64,000 nucleotides of DNA from Tilletia caries (GCA_032718865.1 JALUTQ010000007.1:372001-436000), one strand, 5' to 3'; positions 1-11,737 are shown, counted from the first letter of the stretch. Numbers and translations: made by a program. The notes: generated by a model from the letters alone, not told the origin.

Positions 1-2382
1 CGTATTCGCGGTGTGAAGACGAACATTCCTTTCCTGTTCCGTCTCCTTACCCACGAGGCCTTCCAGACCGCCAACACATGGACGACGATGATCGACGACA
101 CGCCGGAGCTCTTCAACCTTGTGCAGAGTAAGAACCGCGCTCAGAAGTTGCTCGCGTACCTTGGTGACATGGCTGTCAACGGTTCCAGCATTGCGGGACA
201 GTCGGGTGAGCCTGGTCTCAAGGAGGAGATCCCGATCCCCGCCTTCTCCGACCCCAAGGACCCTACGAAGGCGCTCGATGCCACCGAGCCATGCACCGAG
301 GGCTGGCGTAACATCATTGTGAACGAGGGACCTGAGGCGTTCGCCAAGGCTGTGCGCGCTTACAACGGTACCCTGATCATGGACACCACCTGGCGTGATG
401 CCCACCAGTCTCTCTTCGCGACGCGTCTTCGCACGATAGACATGATCAACATCGCCAAGGAGACCAGTCATGTGATGAAGAATGCGTTCTCGCTCGAGTG
501 CTGGGGCGGCGCCACGTTTGACGTTGCCATGCGTTTCCTGTACGAGGACCCTTGGGAGCGACTCCGCAAGCTTCGTAAGCTCGTGCCCAACATCCCCTTC
601 CAGGCGCTCATCCGTGGTGCCAACGCTGTCGGCTACACCAGCTACCCCGACAATGCCATCTACGAATTCAGCAAGAAGGCCGTCGAGTGCGGTCTCGACA
701 TTTTCCGTGTCTTCGACTCGCTCAACAACGTCGACTCGCTCCGGTTGGGTATTGACGCCGCCAAGAAGGCGGGTGGTGTGGCTGAGGGCACAATCTGCTA
801 CACTGGTGACGTGGCCAACCCCAAGAAGCACCCCAAGTACACGCTTGAGTACTACCTCGGTCTGACCGACGAGCTCGTCAAGATGGGCATCCACGTTCTT
901 GGTATCAAGGACATGGCCGGTCTGCTGAAGCCCACCGCTGCGAAGATGCTCGTTGGCGCGATCCGGAAGAAGTACCCCGACCTCGTCATTCACGTGCACT
1001 CACACGACACGGCCGGTATTGCCGTCTCGTCGATGCTTGCATGTGCTGAGGCTGGTGCTGACGTTGTGGACGTAGCCATCGACAGCATGTCCGGCATGAC
1101 CTCGCAACCCTCGATGGGTGCTATTGTCAGCGCGCTCGAGCAGACCGGTCTCGGCTGCGGTATCCGACACGAGGATATCCAGTCTCTGAACCTGTACTGG
1201 ACCCAGGTTCGCCAGCTGTACTCATGCTTCGAGGCCAACGTCAAGGCTTCTGACTCGTCCGTCTTTGACCACGAGATGCCCGGTGGTCAGTACACCAACC
1301 TGATGTTCCAGAGTCAGCAGCTCGGTCTCGGATCCCAGTGGAGCGAGATCAAGAAGGCGTACATTGAGGCCAACAAGCTGTGTGGTGACATTGTCAAGGT
1401 GACGCCCTCGTCCAAGGTTGTCGGTGACTTTGCTCAGTTCATGGTCGCCAACAAGCTCACGGCGAAGGACGTCGAGGAGAAGGCCGAGACTCTCGACTTC
1501 CCCAACTCAGTCATCGACTACTTCCAGGGCAACCTCGGCGCCCCTCCTGGTGGCTTCCCAGAGCCGCTGCGGACAAAGGTGATCCGCGACAAGCCGCGAA
1601 TTGACGGCCGTCCCGGTGCAGGAATGAAGCCTCTGGACTTCATCAAGATCAAGAAGGATCTTACGCAGAAGTACGGTCGTCAAATGACCTCCACGGACGC
1701 GCTCAGCTACGCAATGTACCCGAAGGTGTTCGAAGAGTTCCAAGACTTCCTCGAGAACTACGGCGACCTGTCGAACCTGCCGACGCGGTACTTCCTCGGC
1801 AAGCCCAAGATGGGTGAGGAGGTACACGCGTACATTGACCGTGGCAAGCTGCTCATCCTCAAGATGCTCGCCGTCGGTGCGGTCAACGAGCACGGTCAGC
1901 GCGAGGTCTTCTTTGAGCTCAATGCGGAGCCGCGTTCGATTGTGGTCGAGGATAAGAGTGCGGCGGTGGAGACGGTGCATCGCGAGAAGGCGTCGTCGGA
2001 CCCTGGCTCGGTAGGCTCACCATTGGCCGGTGTTGTCGTCGACATCCGGGCTGTGGAGGGCCACAACGTCAAGGCAGGAGGTACGTTTTTTCTTTGTGCC
2101 AAATTTTTCTCTCTTTGTTCTCATGGTGGTGCTGTGATACTGACTTGACTGCTTTTTTCTTAATCCAGACCCACTCTTCGTCATGTCCGCCATGAAGATG
2201 GAGACAACGGTCTCTGCCCCTGTCGGCGGCAAGATCGACCGCATTACTGTCGAGACCGTGAGTAGTTCTCCAACATTCGACCACCGTTGCGCAAGCACCA
2301 ATCTGACTCTTCGTTGTTATCTCTCCCCCTCCAGAACGACTCCGTGTCTGCCGGTGACCTGCTCTGCGTCATCTCGCAGTGA
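1..2382 (+). CDS. PYC1: Pyruvate carboxylase, C-terminal part (5' end outside the window)
   Basis: This biotin enzyme carboxylates pyruvate to oxaloacetate and feeds the TCA cycle and gluconeogenesis; in fungi it is usually cytosolic. The reading frame is open from base 1, so the start lies upstream. Exons are 1-2080, 2169-2257 and 2335-2382, and the phases close exactly. The fragment of 738 residues begins at the end of the biotin-carboxylase half. The carboxyltransferase domain follows (MDTTWRDAHQS near residue 127, then the metal-site HVHSHDTAG). The biotinyl domain carries the AMKM tetrad, whose Lys is the biotin site, and is only completed by splicing over the two 3' introns. The unspliced frame would end at 2148 and miss the biotin site. 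It is convergent with the acyl-CoA dehydrogenase. Identity is certain from motifs and domain order; only the 5' end is missing. Confidence 0.96.
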
Positions 2383-2729
2383 TGGTCTGAACGACCCACG
2401 TCGAGTAAGGCAGACCACGCTTGGATTACGTCGCTCACCCCCTATCTGCCCTTTCACTTTCTGTACGCTGTTCTCCTTTTACGTGTTTCCCTCTTCTCTC
2501 TACCTTCTCTTTCCTCCGGCTACGAAGATCGAAATCAAAGAACAAAACGATTCTCGCAGACCCCGTGAATGCAGCCCCGACTTCGAGCTTCGAGCAAGGA
2601 GAAGCATTTCGATCAAAGATTGTCATACATAAGATTGATTCGTAACGATAGACAACGCGGAAGAACGCAGGGAGGGCGAGGGCACGACCAATAAAAGAGG
2701 GGTGACAGGGCAGCCGGAGAAAGAAGGCC
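2383..2729. other. Convergent 3' intergenic region
   Basis: This 347-bp gap lies between the stop codons of pyruvate carboxylase and the acyl-CoA dehydrogenase. It is pyrimidine-rich around 2450-2520, as expected for 3' UTR and polyadenylation sequence. The frames that cross it are extensions of neighbouring unspliced frames. No gene is seen. Confidence 0.6.
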
Positions 2730-4410
2730 TCAAAGGTGGGACTTGATGCCGTTTGCTTGAAGGAGGTTCTGTGCCTGTTCTTCGACCTTTTCGTACATTG
2801 CCCGGACGGCTGCGGCGCGTCGAAGCTACAAATCGAAACAGAAAGGTCAGCCTCTCGAAAATGTAGAAGAGGAGCAACGGAATACGTGTGGAGACGTACC
2901 TCGAGCTTGCCGATCTGTTGAATGTGGACCTCGTCCGGCCCGTCTGCGTAGCGGAGTGTGCGAAGTTGAGCCCATGCGGCTGCCAAGGGCTGATCCTGAC
3001 TGATTCCCTCCGCGCCGTAGGACTGCATAGCGCGGTCGACGACATCAAGGGCCATCTGGGGCACGACGGCTTTGCTCATGCCAATGTACTGCATCGCGCC
3101 CTTCGCATTCGTAGTGTCGATCCGGTTCGCGGCCGCGAGCACCAACAAGCGTGCCTGGTCAATGGCCATCCGGCTCTTGGCAATGTCAGCAACTATAGTT
3201 CCGTGCTGGGCGAGCAACTTGCCGAACGTCTTCTTGCGGGTGTCGGTGACGCGGATGAGCATCAGGTCCAAGGCGCGCTCGGCAAGGCCGATGGAACGCA
3301 TACAGTGGTGGATCCGTCCGGGACCGAGACGACCCTGGATGATCTCGAAGCCGCGGCCCCAGCCGAGGACGAGGTTGGAGAGGGGAACACGGACGTTCTC
3401 GTAGATGACCTCGCAGTGTCCCTCCGGTGCGTCGTCGTAGCCGAAGACGGTCATGGGTCGGACGACCTTGACGCCGGGTGTGTTGGCGGGGATGAGCACG
3501 ATCGACTGTTGACGGTGCGAGTTGGTGTTTTCGGGGTCGGATTTGCCCATGAGGATGTGGAGCTTGCAGCGGGGGTCGCCGGCGCCTGAGATCCACCACT
3601 TGTGGCCGTTGATGACGATCTCGTTGCCCTCTTGCCGGATGGAGCTTCGGATGTTGGTCGCGTCGGAAGAGGCAACGAAGCGCTCTGTCATTGCGAATGC
3701 TCTGAGAAATAGCGGCGTGTTTCATTAGGATCAGCATTTTCGAAAGGAATCGCGAGAGAATTGTCGACGCGTCGTGCTTGATCGTGATGGGTGGCGAGAG
3801 TACTCACGATCGGATCTCGCCGTTCAGAAGGGGCTTGAGCCACTGCTTTTGCTGTTCGGGACTTCCATACTTCGCAAGGACCTCTGCGTTTCAGTAGTCA
3901 TATGTGAGAGACGCGGAGGGAGTCAGCTTTGGTGTTTTTTGGAAGTAGAGAATCTGGTGCTGAAACACAGGCAAACTCACCCATGTTTCCAGTGTCTGGT
4001 GCAGAGCAGTTGAGAGCTTCTGCACCCATGTGGGATACGCGGCCGGTGAGCTCGGCAATGACGGCATACTCGAGGTTGGTGAGTGGCACACCGTACTCCG
4101 GGTAGTGTACCTTGGAGAGGAACAGGTTCCAGAGACCGAGCTTCTTTGCCTTCTCCTTGAGAGTGCCGATGATCGCGGGTACCTGCTCCCAGCGCTTGAC
4201 GGGGTCGTCAGAGATCTGTGCGTGGTAGAGCTTCTCGGCGGGGAGACACTCGGTGAAGAGGAAGTGGAGGACCTTGGAGAGCGTCTCCTTTCCGAAGGGC
4301 GTGAACTTGTCCTGGATGAGCTCCCACGTCGACGCGCTCAGGAAGTTCGTCACCGGGTGCGCCGACACGGACGCGGACGAGGACGAGGACGAGGAGGAGG
4401 AAGAGGACAT
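2730..4410 (-). CDS. Acyl-CoA dehydrogenase (ACAD10/11-like), probably peroxisomal
   Basis: A flavin-dependent acyl-CoA dehydrogenase of the ACAD10/11 type, acting in fatty-acid beta-oxidation. Exons on the minus strand are 4410-3981, 3883-3808, 3701-2900 and 2825-2730; phases close to give 467 residues. Visible family signatures are [18 protein letters not shown] with FAMTER across the second junction, [31 protein letters not shown] and [15 protein letters not shown]. After the last splice the protein ends in Ser-His-Leu, which fits a type 1 peroxisomal targeting signal. Without that splice the frame runs on into unrelated residues. The N terminus opens with a run of about eleven serines of unknown purpose. 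No aminoglycoside-phosphotransferase domain is fused, unlike human ACAD11. Family assignment is firm; peroxisomal location is inferred from the C terminus. Confidence 0.93.
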
Positions 4411-4629
4411 GGCTGGACACGTGACTAGATGGGCGTGGTGGCGGGAAGGAGTGGTGAAGGGGATGGGAATGCACAGAATCTGGAAGGATGCTGACAGGGT
4501 CGCCTTCTTATACGAGTGTTCCGTGGTGGCCCCCGCACCGCGGCTATTCCGGCTTCATTTGGCTGGGCCTCCCAACATTGATACAGTATGTTTATCCGGT
4601 GCAGGGCCACGCTTATTAGATAGGGCGCC

Positions 4630-4684
4630 TATGGAACGCCGTTTGGGTCACCATCTCAAACGCACTTTTTGAAATCGCAATCGC
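4630..4684 (+). repeat. Inverted repeat, left arm
   Basis: The 55 bases here are the reverse complement of 6209-6263 with one mismatch (tttt versus tttc near 4670). Similarity continues weakly outward for about 10 bases (ATAGGGCGCC versus ATAGGCGGGCG) and stops sharply inward. This resembles the terminal inverted repeat of a DNA transposon remnant. Confidence 0.85.
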
Positions 4685-6208
4685 AAAACACAAAGATGTC
4701 CAAGGTGCCAGAATCAGACTGTCACCCACCATTATCCTTCACACACCCCAGTCGACTCAACACAACACAGTGCCAGACAGCTCCGAACGCTGCTCAATAG
4801 TCCACGCATTCATCCCGAGCCAAAGATCGCTCATTTGCCGCCTCCCTGAGCCATTCGGCGGATACAAAAGAGCTCGCGGCTGACCTCTGATGCCCAGTGT
4901 TACTGACCAATTTTCCCCCCGTTATTGCCCCCAAGAGTCTTTCTGGTGATCCTTTCTGGTCCGGCTAACGTATCTTCTTTCCATCTGCCTCGAGTAGCTA
5001 TGTTCACCCTTCTGCTGTCTTTGATACCTCCATCTTCACCACCCAAGCTTCCAGAGCTTTTCCGCACGTACGCGGCCATCATCTGCCCTCTCTCCTGCCT
5101 GCCTGCGCTGCATGTGCATCTCCGGACACCGTCGTCCCCTGTGTCTACGCGTCATGTATGCCTTTGATCAACCCGGGCAGGCTGCTAGCCTCCTCCGCTG
5201 CGAGTCACAGTGGACGCACATCGGGTACAGTCGCAGACGCCCATCGTTCTCTGTCCGTTCCTATAAGGATGGCCCGACAGATATCCGTCTCCCAAAGGGT
5301 GCCTTTCTACAACATCGCTCCTGCCATAGCACATGTGCTGGGGCAACGGCAACGGGCAAACCACGTGGTGAAGTTATCTTATCTTATCCGTCCTTATGAA
5401 GTTACTGGCAAATTAAAGCGCATTCATATTTCCACGTGGCCCCTTCATTGGGGAGCAGCTACATACCATGGCCATGCCATCATATGTATGCTCGACTCTG
5501 ACCAGGCGGGCTCGGAGCGCTGTTGTACCCCTCTACTTTACACAGCAGAAAGGCAGCTGCGAGCCGACAAGTGCGCTTACCTGCATCAGCGCCATGCGCA
5601 TCCCCTTCGGCTGTCTCGTTATGGTCTTTGACCGTCGAAGACATCGGCCTACATCCTTCTGCTTCCTCCCGAGCATTTCCTGCCAATACTACGTGCCTTT
5701 TCCTCGCGCAGCTGCGCGCAATATTATCTGTATGCATTGGTTGGTCTATGAGCTCCAAGCATGTGTCTTTGATCATGAATAAGAGAGTAGACGGGAGTTG
5801 AAGAGTGAGGATGGCCTGAAGGATCAGGAACTATCAGCATGCTCAGCTTCAATGTGCTGCCTCGGACTCTCAAATCAGTCCCTGCGGCCGCGAGAACCAG
5901 CACAGGGCTCAGTCAGATACATGCAGATGTGTATGAACGAATATCTATGCCATGTTTACTTGGTGGAGGAGCTGAGCTGTTGTGAAGCTCGAGAGGCAGG
6001 GAAGGTACACGAGTGCGCGCCAACGGCTCTGGAAGCTCGAGAAGACGACTTGAGCAGCTGTGGCGCGGCGGAACAGGAAGCTGGTACCTCTGGCTCCAAT
6101 TGTAGCTGGGTCGAGTCGTTGCCTGAATGCTGTGTGCAGTGTGATTGAAGATCAAGCGGAAGATGGTGAGGAATTCCATAGCTCATGCTCTGCCAACATT
6201 TCCTGCTC

Positions 6209-6263
6209 GCGATTGCGATTTCAGAAAGTGCGTTTGAGATGGTGACCCAAACGGCGTTCCATA
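6209..6263 (-). repeat. Inverted repeat, right arm
   Basis: This is the partner of 4630-4684 in opposite orientation. Together the arms bound a 1.6-kb interval with no recognisable transposase. No clear target-site duplication is visible next to either arm. Confidence 0.85.
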
Positions 6264-6678
6264 CGCCCGCCTATTTAAGTTCTGTGCTGTACATATGCGC
6301 CACGTGTGTCCATCCCTCCATATGGCCAAGCTCTTGGCTCTCTTGCTTATCTATGGTTCTGGGTGCACCTCCGAGAGCAACAGAGTCCGGTAAAGTGAGC
6401 GCCGAGTTGCCCATCGCCCATAATCACTTATTACTTGCAGAGTTGCAGAGTTGCAGACCGTGTAGCGCAAATATCCGCATCGCTTGGGCACCTGCTCCCG
6501 GCCTCTTCCTTAGGACACTGCTGTCAGACTGTGATTGGTGCCTGATGCCTGATGCCTGATAATGGATGGCGCCGTCAAGCGTCAATCCTTGAAGTTTGAA
6601 GCGAGCATGCATGGTAGATGTCAATTCGCTGAAGTTTATGCGTGTGGTCTAAGGCAGATAATTGGAAAGGGCTGTCCC

Positions 6679-7690
6679 TCAGAATTCGAAGCTACGATCG
6701 AGATCCTTGCGGATCAAGTCTCGCATCCCCGGAGGCATGAGCGGTCGTAGCGATGGCGCTCCCGCCGCGCCTTCCTGAGTCGGCTCCGCCATGTACCGGA
6801 ACGGCATCTCCACGGACTCGCCTGCTCCGAACTTGAGCTCAGGCTGGTTGACCCACGTGAGCATTGGTCTCGTCGACTCTCCGGTCTTTTCCAATGCTGC
6901 TTCTTCGTCCGCCTGGGTATCGGGAAGACCGAGACGGAAGCCGTCTTCGACCACCCGCTTCGTCACGCCCAGAGCCGTGTCGGTCGTCATCTGGACCCCG
7001 CCGAGATGTCGGTGAGGGAAGCCGAGTTCGCGCAACGAAGCCGTTCGGTCTCGGGGTGGGTCGTCTCCGAGAATTCCTCCGAACAAGAACCAATCGAAGG
7101 GTCCATCGACATCGCCCTGCACATCTTGTCCCTCTTGTGGTTTGCTACGTTGGAAATCTCGGAAGGTGAGCGCATGAGGTGCCTTGGGATCGAGCAGGCA
7201 AATTTGGGACAGATTCACGCCTCGGGCGCGTGCCACGGTCATGACGGAATCGGAGTGCAGTTCGAAGGCGGCCACCGCGGGACCGGAAGACGTAGAACTT
7301 GCCAGCTGAGACTCCAAGGAGGCCATTGAGGCTCTGGACAGCGACGTGAAATGCACGGTAGAGTCCGGCCCGACAAAAGTAAGCATATGCTTATACTGTA
7401 AATAGACAGAATCCCCGTCAGTAACGTTCGAAGGGTTCTTCGAGTTCGACCATGTGTACTGACCCTGGTATCCGTGGAAGAGCAGTCAGAGCCAAAGAAA
7501 CCTCGTCAGTGAGTCCAATGTCCCTACTTTACAAGAAATCGAGAATATGGAAGAAAACTCACTCCAACAAGGCCCAACGAGGGAAGACATCGGGTGCGTC
7601 GGGATCGTCCTCCTCCATGTGCTCGATGAAATATTCGGGCCGGGCAGGGCGAGAGCGGGCAGGAAGCCCTCCGCCAGCTTGAGACGCCAT
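6679..7690 (-). CDS. SFM1: SFM1-like SPOUT protein arginine methyltransferase
   Basis: Sfm1 of yeast is a SPOUT-fold enzyme that methylates an arginine of ribosomal protein uS3. Proposed exons are 7690-7563, 7523-7460 and 7395-6679, giving 302 residues. The first exon contains EYFIEHMEE and ends WALLE, the characteristic N-terminal motif. The third has YKHMLTFVG, then FDWFLFGGILGDDPPRDRT, the GGVQMTTDTA segment, WVNQPELKFGAGE, EMPFRYM and the C-terminal PPGMRDLIRKD. Only the first and third exons are firmly tied to the family. The middle exon and its borders (donor gtacac, acceptor ttgtaaagtag) are chosen for phase and are less certain. The gene is divergent from the next one, with 223 bp between the start codons. 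Confidence 0.85.
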
Positions 7691-7913
7691 GACTTGGATT
7701 GGGGTGGATGATTCAAAAAGCACGCAGTGATGGTCGACCCGTCGATGGAAACGAGGTTCAGCGGGTCAGCTTCTTCTTGGAACGTTTTCTCGGCCGAGAA
7801 GTGAAGTTCCACAAGCCCCAAGAAGAAAAAATTCTGGCAGTCGAGCTTTCACATCTTCGCTACGACCACATCGAACCCTTCCCTGTCCATTGCACATATC
7901 TTTTCTTGCAGCG

Positions 7914-9094
7914 ATGCCTCACAAACGCGCCAAACGATCTGTGCGAGAAGCAGATCGTTTCTCCAAGTAAGTAAGTCTTCATCTGCTGCTCCTTCCATCG
8001 ATGTCATCATCCGTGTCGTCCTGACCCTATCCCACCTTTTTCTTTCCAGAGGACACAACAATCCGCCATCAGGGACAAGCTCCAAAGATGGCTTTTTCGG
8101 CGGGTTGCCCAAAGGCGCCATGCGCGTCCTGATGGGTGCCCAGGCTCGGGCTGACTACCAAGAGCGGAAACGCGCTGCCGGCGACGCGAAGAGAATAGGC
8201 GGCGGCAAGACTGGCGATAGCACTGGTACTGGCGTAGCGATCCCATCTCCTGACGTCAAAGGAAAGGGCAAGGCCGTCAAGAAGGCTCTTGCCACTGCTT
8301 ACGACTCGAACTCCAGCAAAAAGGAAGGAGCGAAGCACGAACTGAAGCTCCTCCCCGGAGAGACTCTGGGTAATTTCAACAGACGAGTCGAGAAGACGTT
8401 GGCCGCGGATATCACTGCCACCCTCCGCGCCGCCGCGAGCACCTCGGAGAAGAAAAACAACAAGAAACGGAAAGCGTCCGCTCTCGACGAGGAAGAAGAT
8501 GCAGAAACGGCTAAGGAAAAGTCAGCAGAGAAGGCCGCCGCGCGCGCTGCGCTCGAACCCACCTCGCAAGACTTGAAGAAGGCCCGAGAAGCATTGGTAC
8601 AAAATCAGCAAAGACGAAAACACTCCGGACCCGAACCTGGTGCTGAGCCCATCAAGGACTGGGCGAAAGTGGATCAACGGAGGAGAATTAACGACATTGC
8701 CATCGCGCCGCCCAAGTTCACCAAAGTCCCCAAGGCGAGGGGGAACCCGGACGCACCTTCCAAACCCGCGTTCTCCTCAGCAGCGACTTCACTTCGGGAC
8801 GCCTTCGAAATCGAAGCTCCTGCAGGCGCCGCCCTCGATTCGGACGACGACCGTGACGACAACCCAAAACGCAAGAAGAGCAAAGGAGGGAATCTCGCAC
8901 GGGCCGTCTCACGCAGTTGTGGTTCCAAGAAGTCGTCATCATCCTCATCGTCAGCTCGCCCACCGGCTGTGGCACCGGTTCGAGAACAAGCGCTGCAGAA
9001 GGAGCGCCAAGATGCGATTGAACGCTATCGGGCGCTGAAGGAGGCTCGGCTGCAGCAGAGGAATGAGGCGAAGGCTTCGGCGGCAGTGGGGTGA
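7914..9094 (+). CDS. Lys/Arg-rich, probably nucleolar protein of unknown function
   Basis: Exon 1 (7914-7966) encodes MPHKRAKRSVREADRFSK, and exon 2 (8050-9094) continues in phase to give 365 residues. The protein is very basic and low in complexity. An Ala-rich stretch, KKRK clusters, an acidic patch (DSDDDRDD) and a Ser run precede a C-terminal helix rich in Arg, Glu and Gln. A segment near residues 95-110, LLPGETLGNFNRRVEKTL, looks conserved-type; I have a vague sense of fungal ribosome-biogenesis or coiled-coil proteins but cannot name the family. The short first exon is supported by its perfect phase and the gtaagt donor. Nuclear location is inferred from composition only. Confidence 0.8.
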
Positions 9095-9645
9095 TCTGGT
9101 CACCTTTTTTTCCTGGACCGGCCGACTTGGACCCCCTGCGACCAGCAATTCACTAGGGGGCCTGTTCCTTCGCTGTGCAAGCTTCCGGGATCCCGTCGTG
9201 AAGGTATCGAGCGCTCGAGGACAGTCGGAATTGTCTTTGCTTCGTATCTGGCCTGCTCATTTACTGCTGATTCTTCCGCTCCCGGAGCCTCCGATTCAGA
9301 TTTGCCTGCCACTCAACTACTTTACACTCTTACTTACAGCAACCCCCTTTCCCCTTCTCCTCCCACTCTCCCTTTCCTCCCATTCCTTCTGCCCGCTTTC
9401 CTAATATCAGCGAGTTAGCCTAGGGTTTACCCTTTTCCCACCACTCGTCCCTGATCATTCCTGCGAGGCAAAGATGGAAACGCTCCAATGCGTCTCGCCC
9501 TGCTTTCGCTATCAACATTACGGGGACCTTCGTCCCGATGACCAGTTCATAGATAGTAGCTCGGCGACAGCTCTTTATTTGTTTCTTCTTCTCTTTTCCG
9601 TTCTTCTACATGTTTGTATGCAGGCCTTCCGCTTTCTCTTCGATG
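9095..9645. other. Convergent 3' region
   Basis: This 551-bp gap lies between the stop codons of the basic protein and the TEN1-like gene. It has C/T-rich tracts around 9340-9400. No coding or structural RNA signal was recognised. Confidence 0.5.
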
Positions 9646-10282
9646 TCATGAACCTTGTCCTGCTGGTATATGTGATTGCAAAACTTCGGCAGCGTCGTTC
9701 CACGCGCGTAAGTCGAGATCGTCGACGTTGCGGAAATGGATACATCTGAGGACGAGGGGAGCGATCTCGGAGGGGCCATGGTCGGGGGCCTGGGAACTGG
9801 TTGAAGGTCCTCCTACCCTCGGGGCGGGACGGGGGATGGCTGCGACGTGGGCGTCCAGGAGCGAGTTGGCGATCATGGCGGCCTCGACCTGATTGAGAGG
9901 AATCCTAGACGTCAGCCATCGCTCAGAGGAAGATAGGTATGGAGGGTACTCACATCGACCCGCTCCACGTCGCCGATGCAGTCGAGCTTGGTCTTCAGTC
10001 GCGGAAGGAAGTTGCCTTCCTCCATGCACAGACTCAGATCCAGCACGATGGCGGCCCGTTGGAAGGCGAGCACGCCGACTGCCGAAGCCGGGTCGGCCGC
10101 AGTCAATCTGTGATCGACACGACGAGAGGATCAGCGTAAGGGGGAAATTCATGACATGCCTTCCTTCGAACGTTTGCAACTCACATGCCGACAGTCCGAA
10201 CCTTGCGACCCTCCCAGCGTTGGAGATCGGCTGCGTAGAGCTCGGGTAGGGACACTCGGGTCGCAGGGTCAGGTCTGGACAT
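9646..10282 (-). CDS. TEN1: TEN1-like OB-fold protein (CST telomere-capping complex)
   Basis: Ten1 is the smallest subunit of the Cdc13/Ctc1-Stn1-Ten1 complex that caps telomeres and helps fill in the C strand. Exons are 10282-10185, 10107-9954 and 9888-9646, with phases closing to 164 residues, a normal Ten1 size. The pattern fits a single small OB fold: LPELYAADLQRWEGRKVRTVG as the first strand, then a hydrophobic strand (AAIVLDLSLC), then LDCIGDVERVDV, and a last strand plus helix (PLVLRCIHFRNVDDLDL, AWNDAAEVLQ) that parallels the C terminus of vertebrate TEN1. Sequence identity to known Ten1 is low in all lineages, so this rests on order and size. Another small OB-fold protein, such as an RPA3-type subunit, is possible. 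Confidence 0.6.
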
Positions 10283-10512
10283 GACTGACTTTCTCTTCGT
10301 TGTCTTTCGATTCTCCTTCTCCTTCGGTGATGGTGGCGGGCGGGCCCCGTCATGATGGACGGGAAGCAGGAAGGAAAAGGGGAAGAGCAATCCTTACAGT
10401 CGAAGGCCAGGCGGAACGGCACACATATGCACGAGCGTCCGGGAATGAAGAATGCTACACCTCACATACATATATGTATAAGTTCGTACTTGAATTCGAA
10501 AGATACACAGGA

Positions 10513-11516
10513 CTAGGCCTTGACGCTCTGCGCGAGCTTCTTGCCCGCATTCTCCGCCCCGGCTTCCTTGCGGGCCTGAATTATGTGCTCAATGACTTTG
10601 TCTACGCCGTCGCCGTGTTTGACTGCGGCGAACACCACGGGCCCGCCGTCCCGCATCTTATTGGCGTCCCTCCGCATGACGTCCAGGTCGGCTCCTACGT
10701 GGGGAGCCAGGTCGATCTTGTTCACGACGAGTAGATCGGATTGAGAGACACCTTTAAGGGAAGAAGAAATCTGGTCAGCTCCAAGTCCGCTTCAGCTTTG
10801 TCGAAAAGTGATGTTAACATACCTGGTCCTCCCTTGCGTGGAACTTTGTCGCCTCCCGCAACATCAATCACATAGATTTCGAAATCGGCAAGCTCGACGC
10901 TATATGCTGCCGCGAGGTTGTCGCCCCCGCTCTCGACAAAGAGTAGCTCTGTCTCAAATTCGGCCTGGATCTCCTCCAAGACACCGATGTTGCTACTGAT
11001 GTCCTCCCGAATCGCAGCGTGCGGACACCCGCCCGTCTCCACGGCTCGAATTCGGGTCAGCGGTTCGAGGGCCGAGTGACGGTGCAGAAACTCCCGGTCC
11101 TCCGCCGTGAAGATGTCATTCGTCACCACGCCGATGTTGAGTCGCTCGCGCAGACGTTGGCAGAGTGCGAGGAGGAGAGCCGTCTTGCCGGATCCGACAG
11201 GCCCGCCGATACCCACAGTAAATGCGCGCTCGTTCCAATCCCGACCGGAGTGGTTCGGGCGGTCACGACTGTGGAACTTGCCCGGGTGGTCGTAAAAGTC
11301 GTGGGTGTGTCCGTGGTCGTGCGAGTGGGCGTGGTCGTGAGTATGGGCATGCGAATGGTCATGCTCGTGTGAGTGAGATGCTGGTGCTTCGGGCCCGCTC
11401 ATCTGGCTGCCTGAGGAAGCCCCGTACGGGTCTGAGGTTGAGCCTGAGCCGGGAGTGAGCTTGAAGTCGCACACTGCGGCATTGGACGCCGTTGCTGATG
11501 AGGATCCCGCCGCCAT
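10513..11516 (-). CDS. ureG: Urease accessory GTPase UreG with a His-rich N-terminal extension
   Basis: UreG is the SIMIBI GTPase that delivers nickel to apo-urease together with UreD and UreF. Exon 1 is 11516-10823 and exon 2 is 10751-10513, joined in phase 1 to give 310 residues. The P-loop [12 protein letters not shown], the metal-binding CPH in [44 protein letters not shown] and the G4 motif VVNKIDLAP are all present. Residues about 45-75 form a His/Asp-rich tract (repeats of HSHDHGHTH type) expected to bind nickel, as in plant and other fungal UreG. The gene is divergent from UFD2, with 221 bp between start codons. It implies a functional urease elsewhere in the genome. Confidence 0.96.
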
Positions 11517-11737
11517 GTCTTGCTATCTGTGTATGTATGTATCTCTGAGAGCCTCGGGAAGGTGGTGGGTGTATGCAGCATGAAAGGTCTGTGCGCCCAG
11601 CGCGGGGATGGGGGATGGCTGGGAAGATGACGAAGACAGCCTCGCCGGCGCTGACGACGACGACGACGACGATCAACAAGAACAGCAGCGATCGCAACCT
11701 GGACAGGACGAGAAAGCGAGCGAAATTGTAAGCGGCG

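Larger units (their letters stand above)
4411..6678. other. Gene-free region with an inverted repeat pair
   Basis: About 2.3 kb separates the acyl-CoA dehydrogenase start from the end of the SFM1-like gene. The short frames here (for example 5798-6148, Cys-rich) show no motif, no plausible splicing and no similarity I recognise. The region contains the inverted repeat described separately and a heptamer run, TGATGCC repeated three times, near 6537-6560. Part of it may be promoter of the dehydrogenase. Confidence 0.5.

Noticed and set aside
2888..3589. 233-codon plus-strand frame
   Set aside because: It is an antisense of the acyl-CoA dehydrogenase main exon.
5798..6148. Cys-rich 116-codon frame in the gene-free region
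   Set aside because: No signal peptide, no regular Cys spacing and no splice sites; it lies inside the inverted-repeat interval. Chance is more likely.
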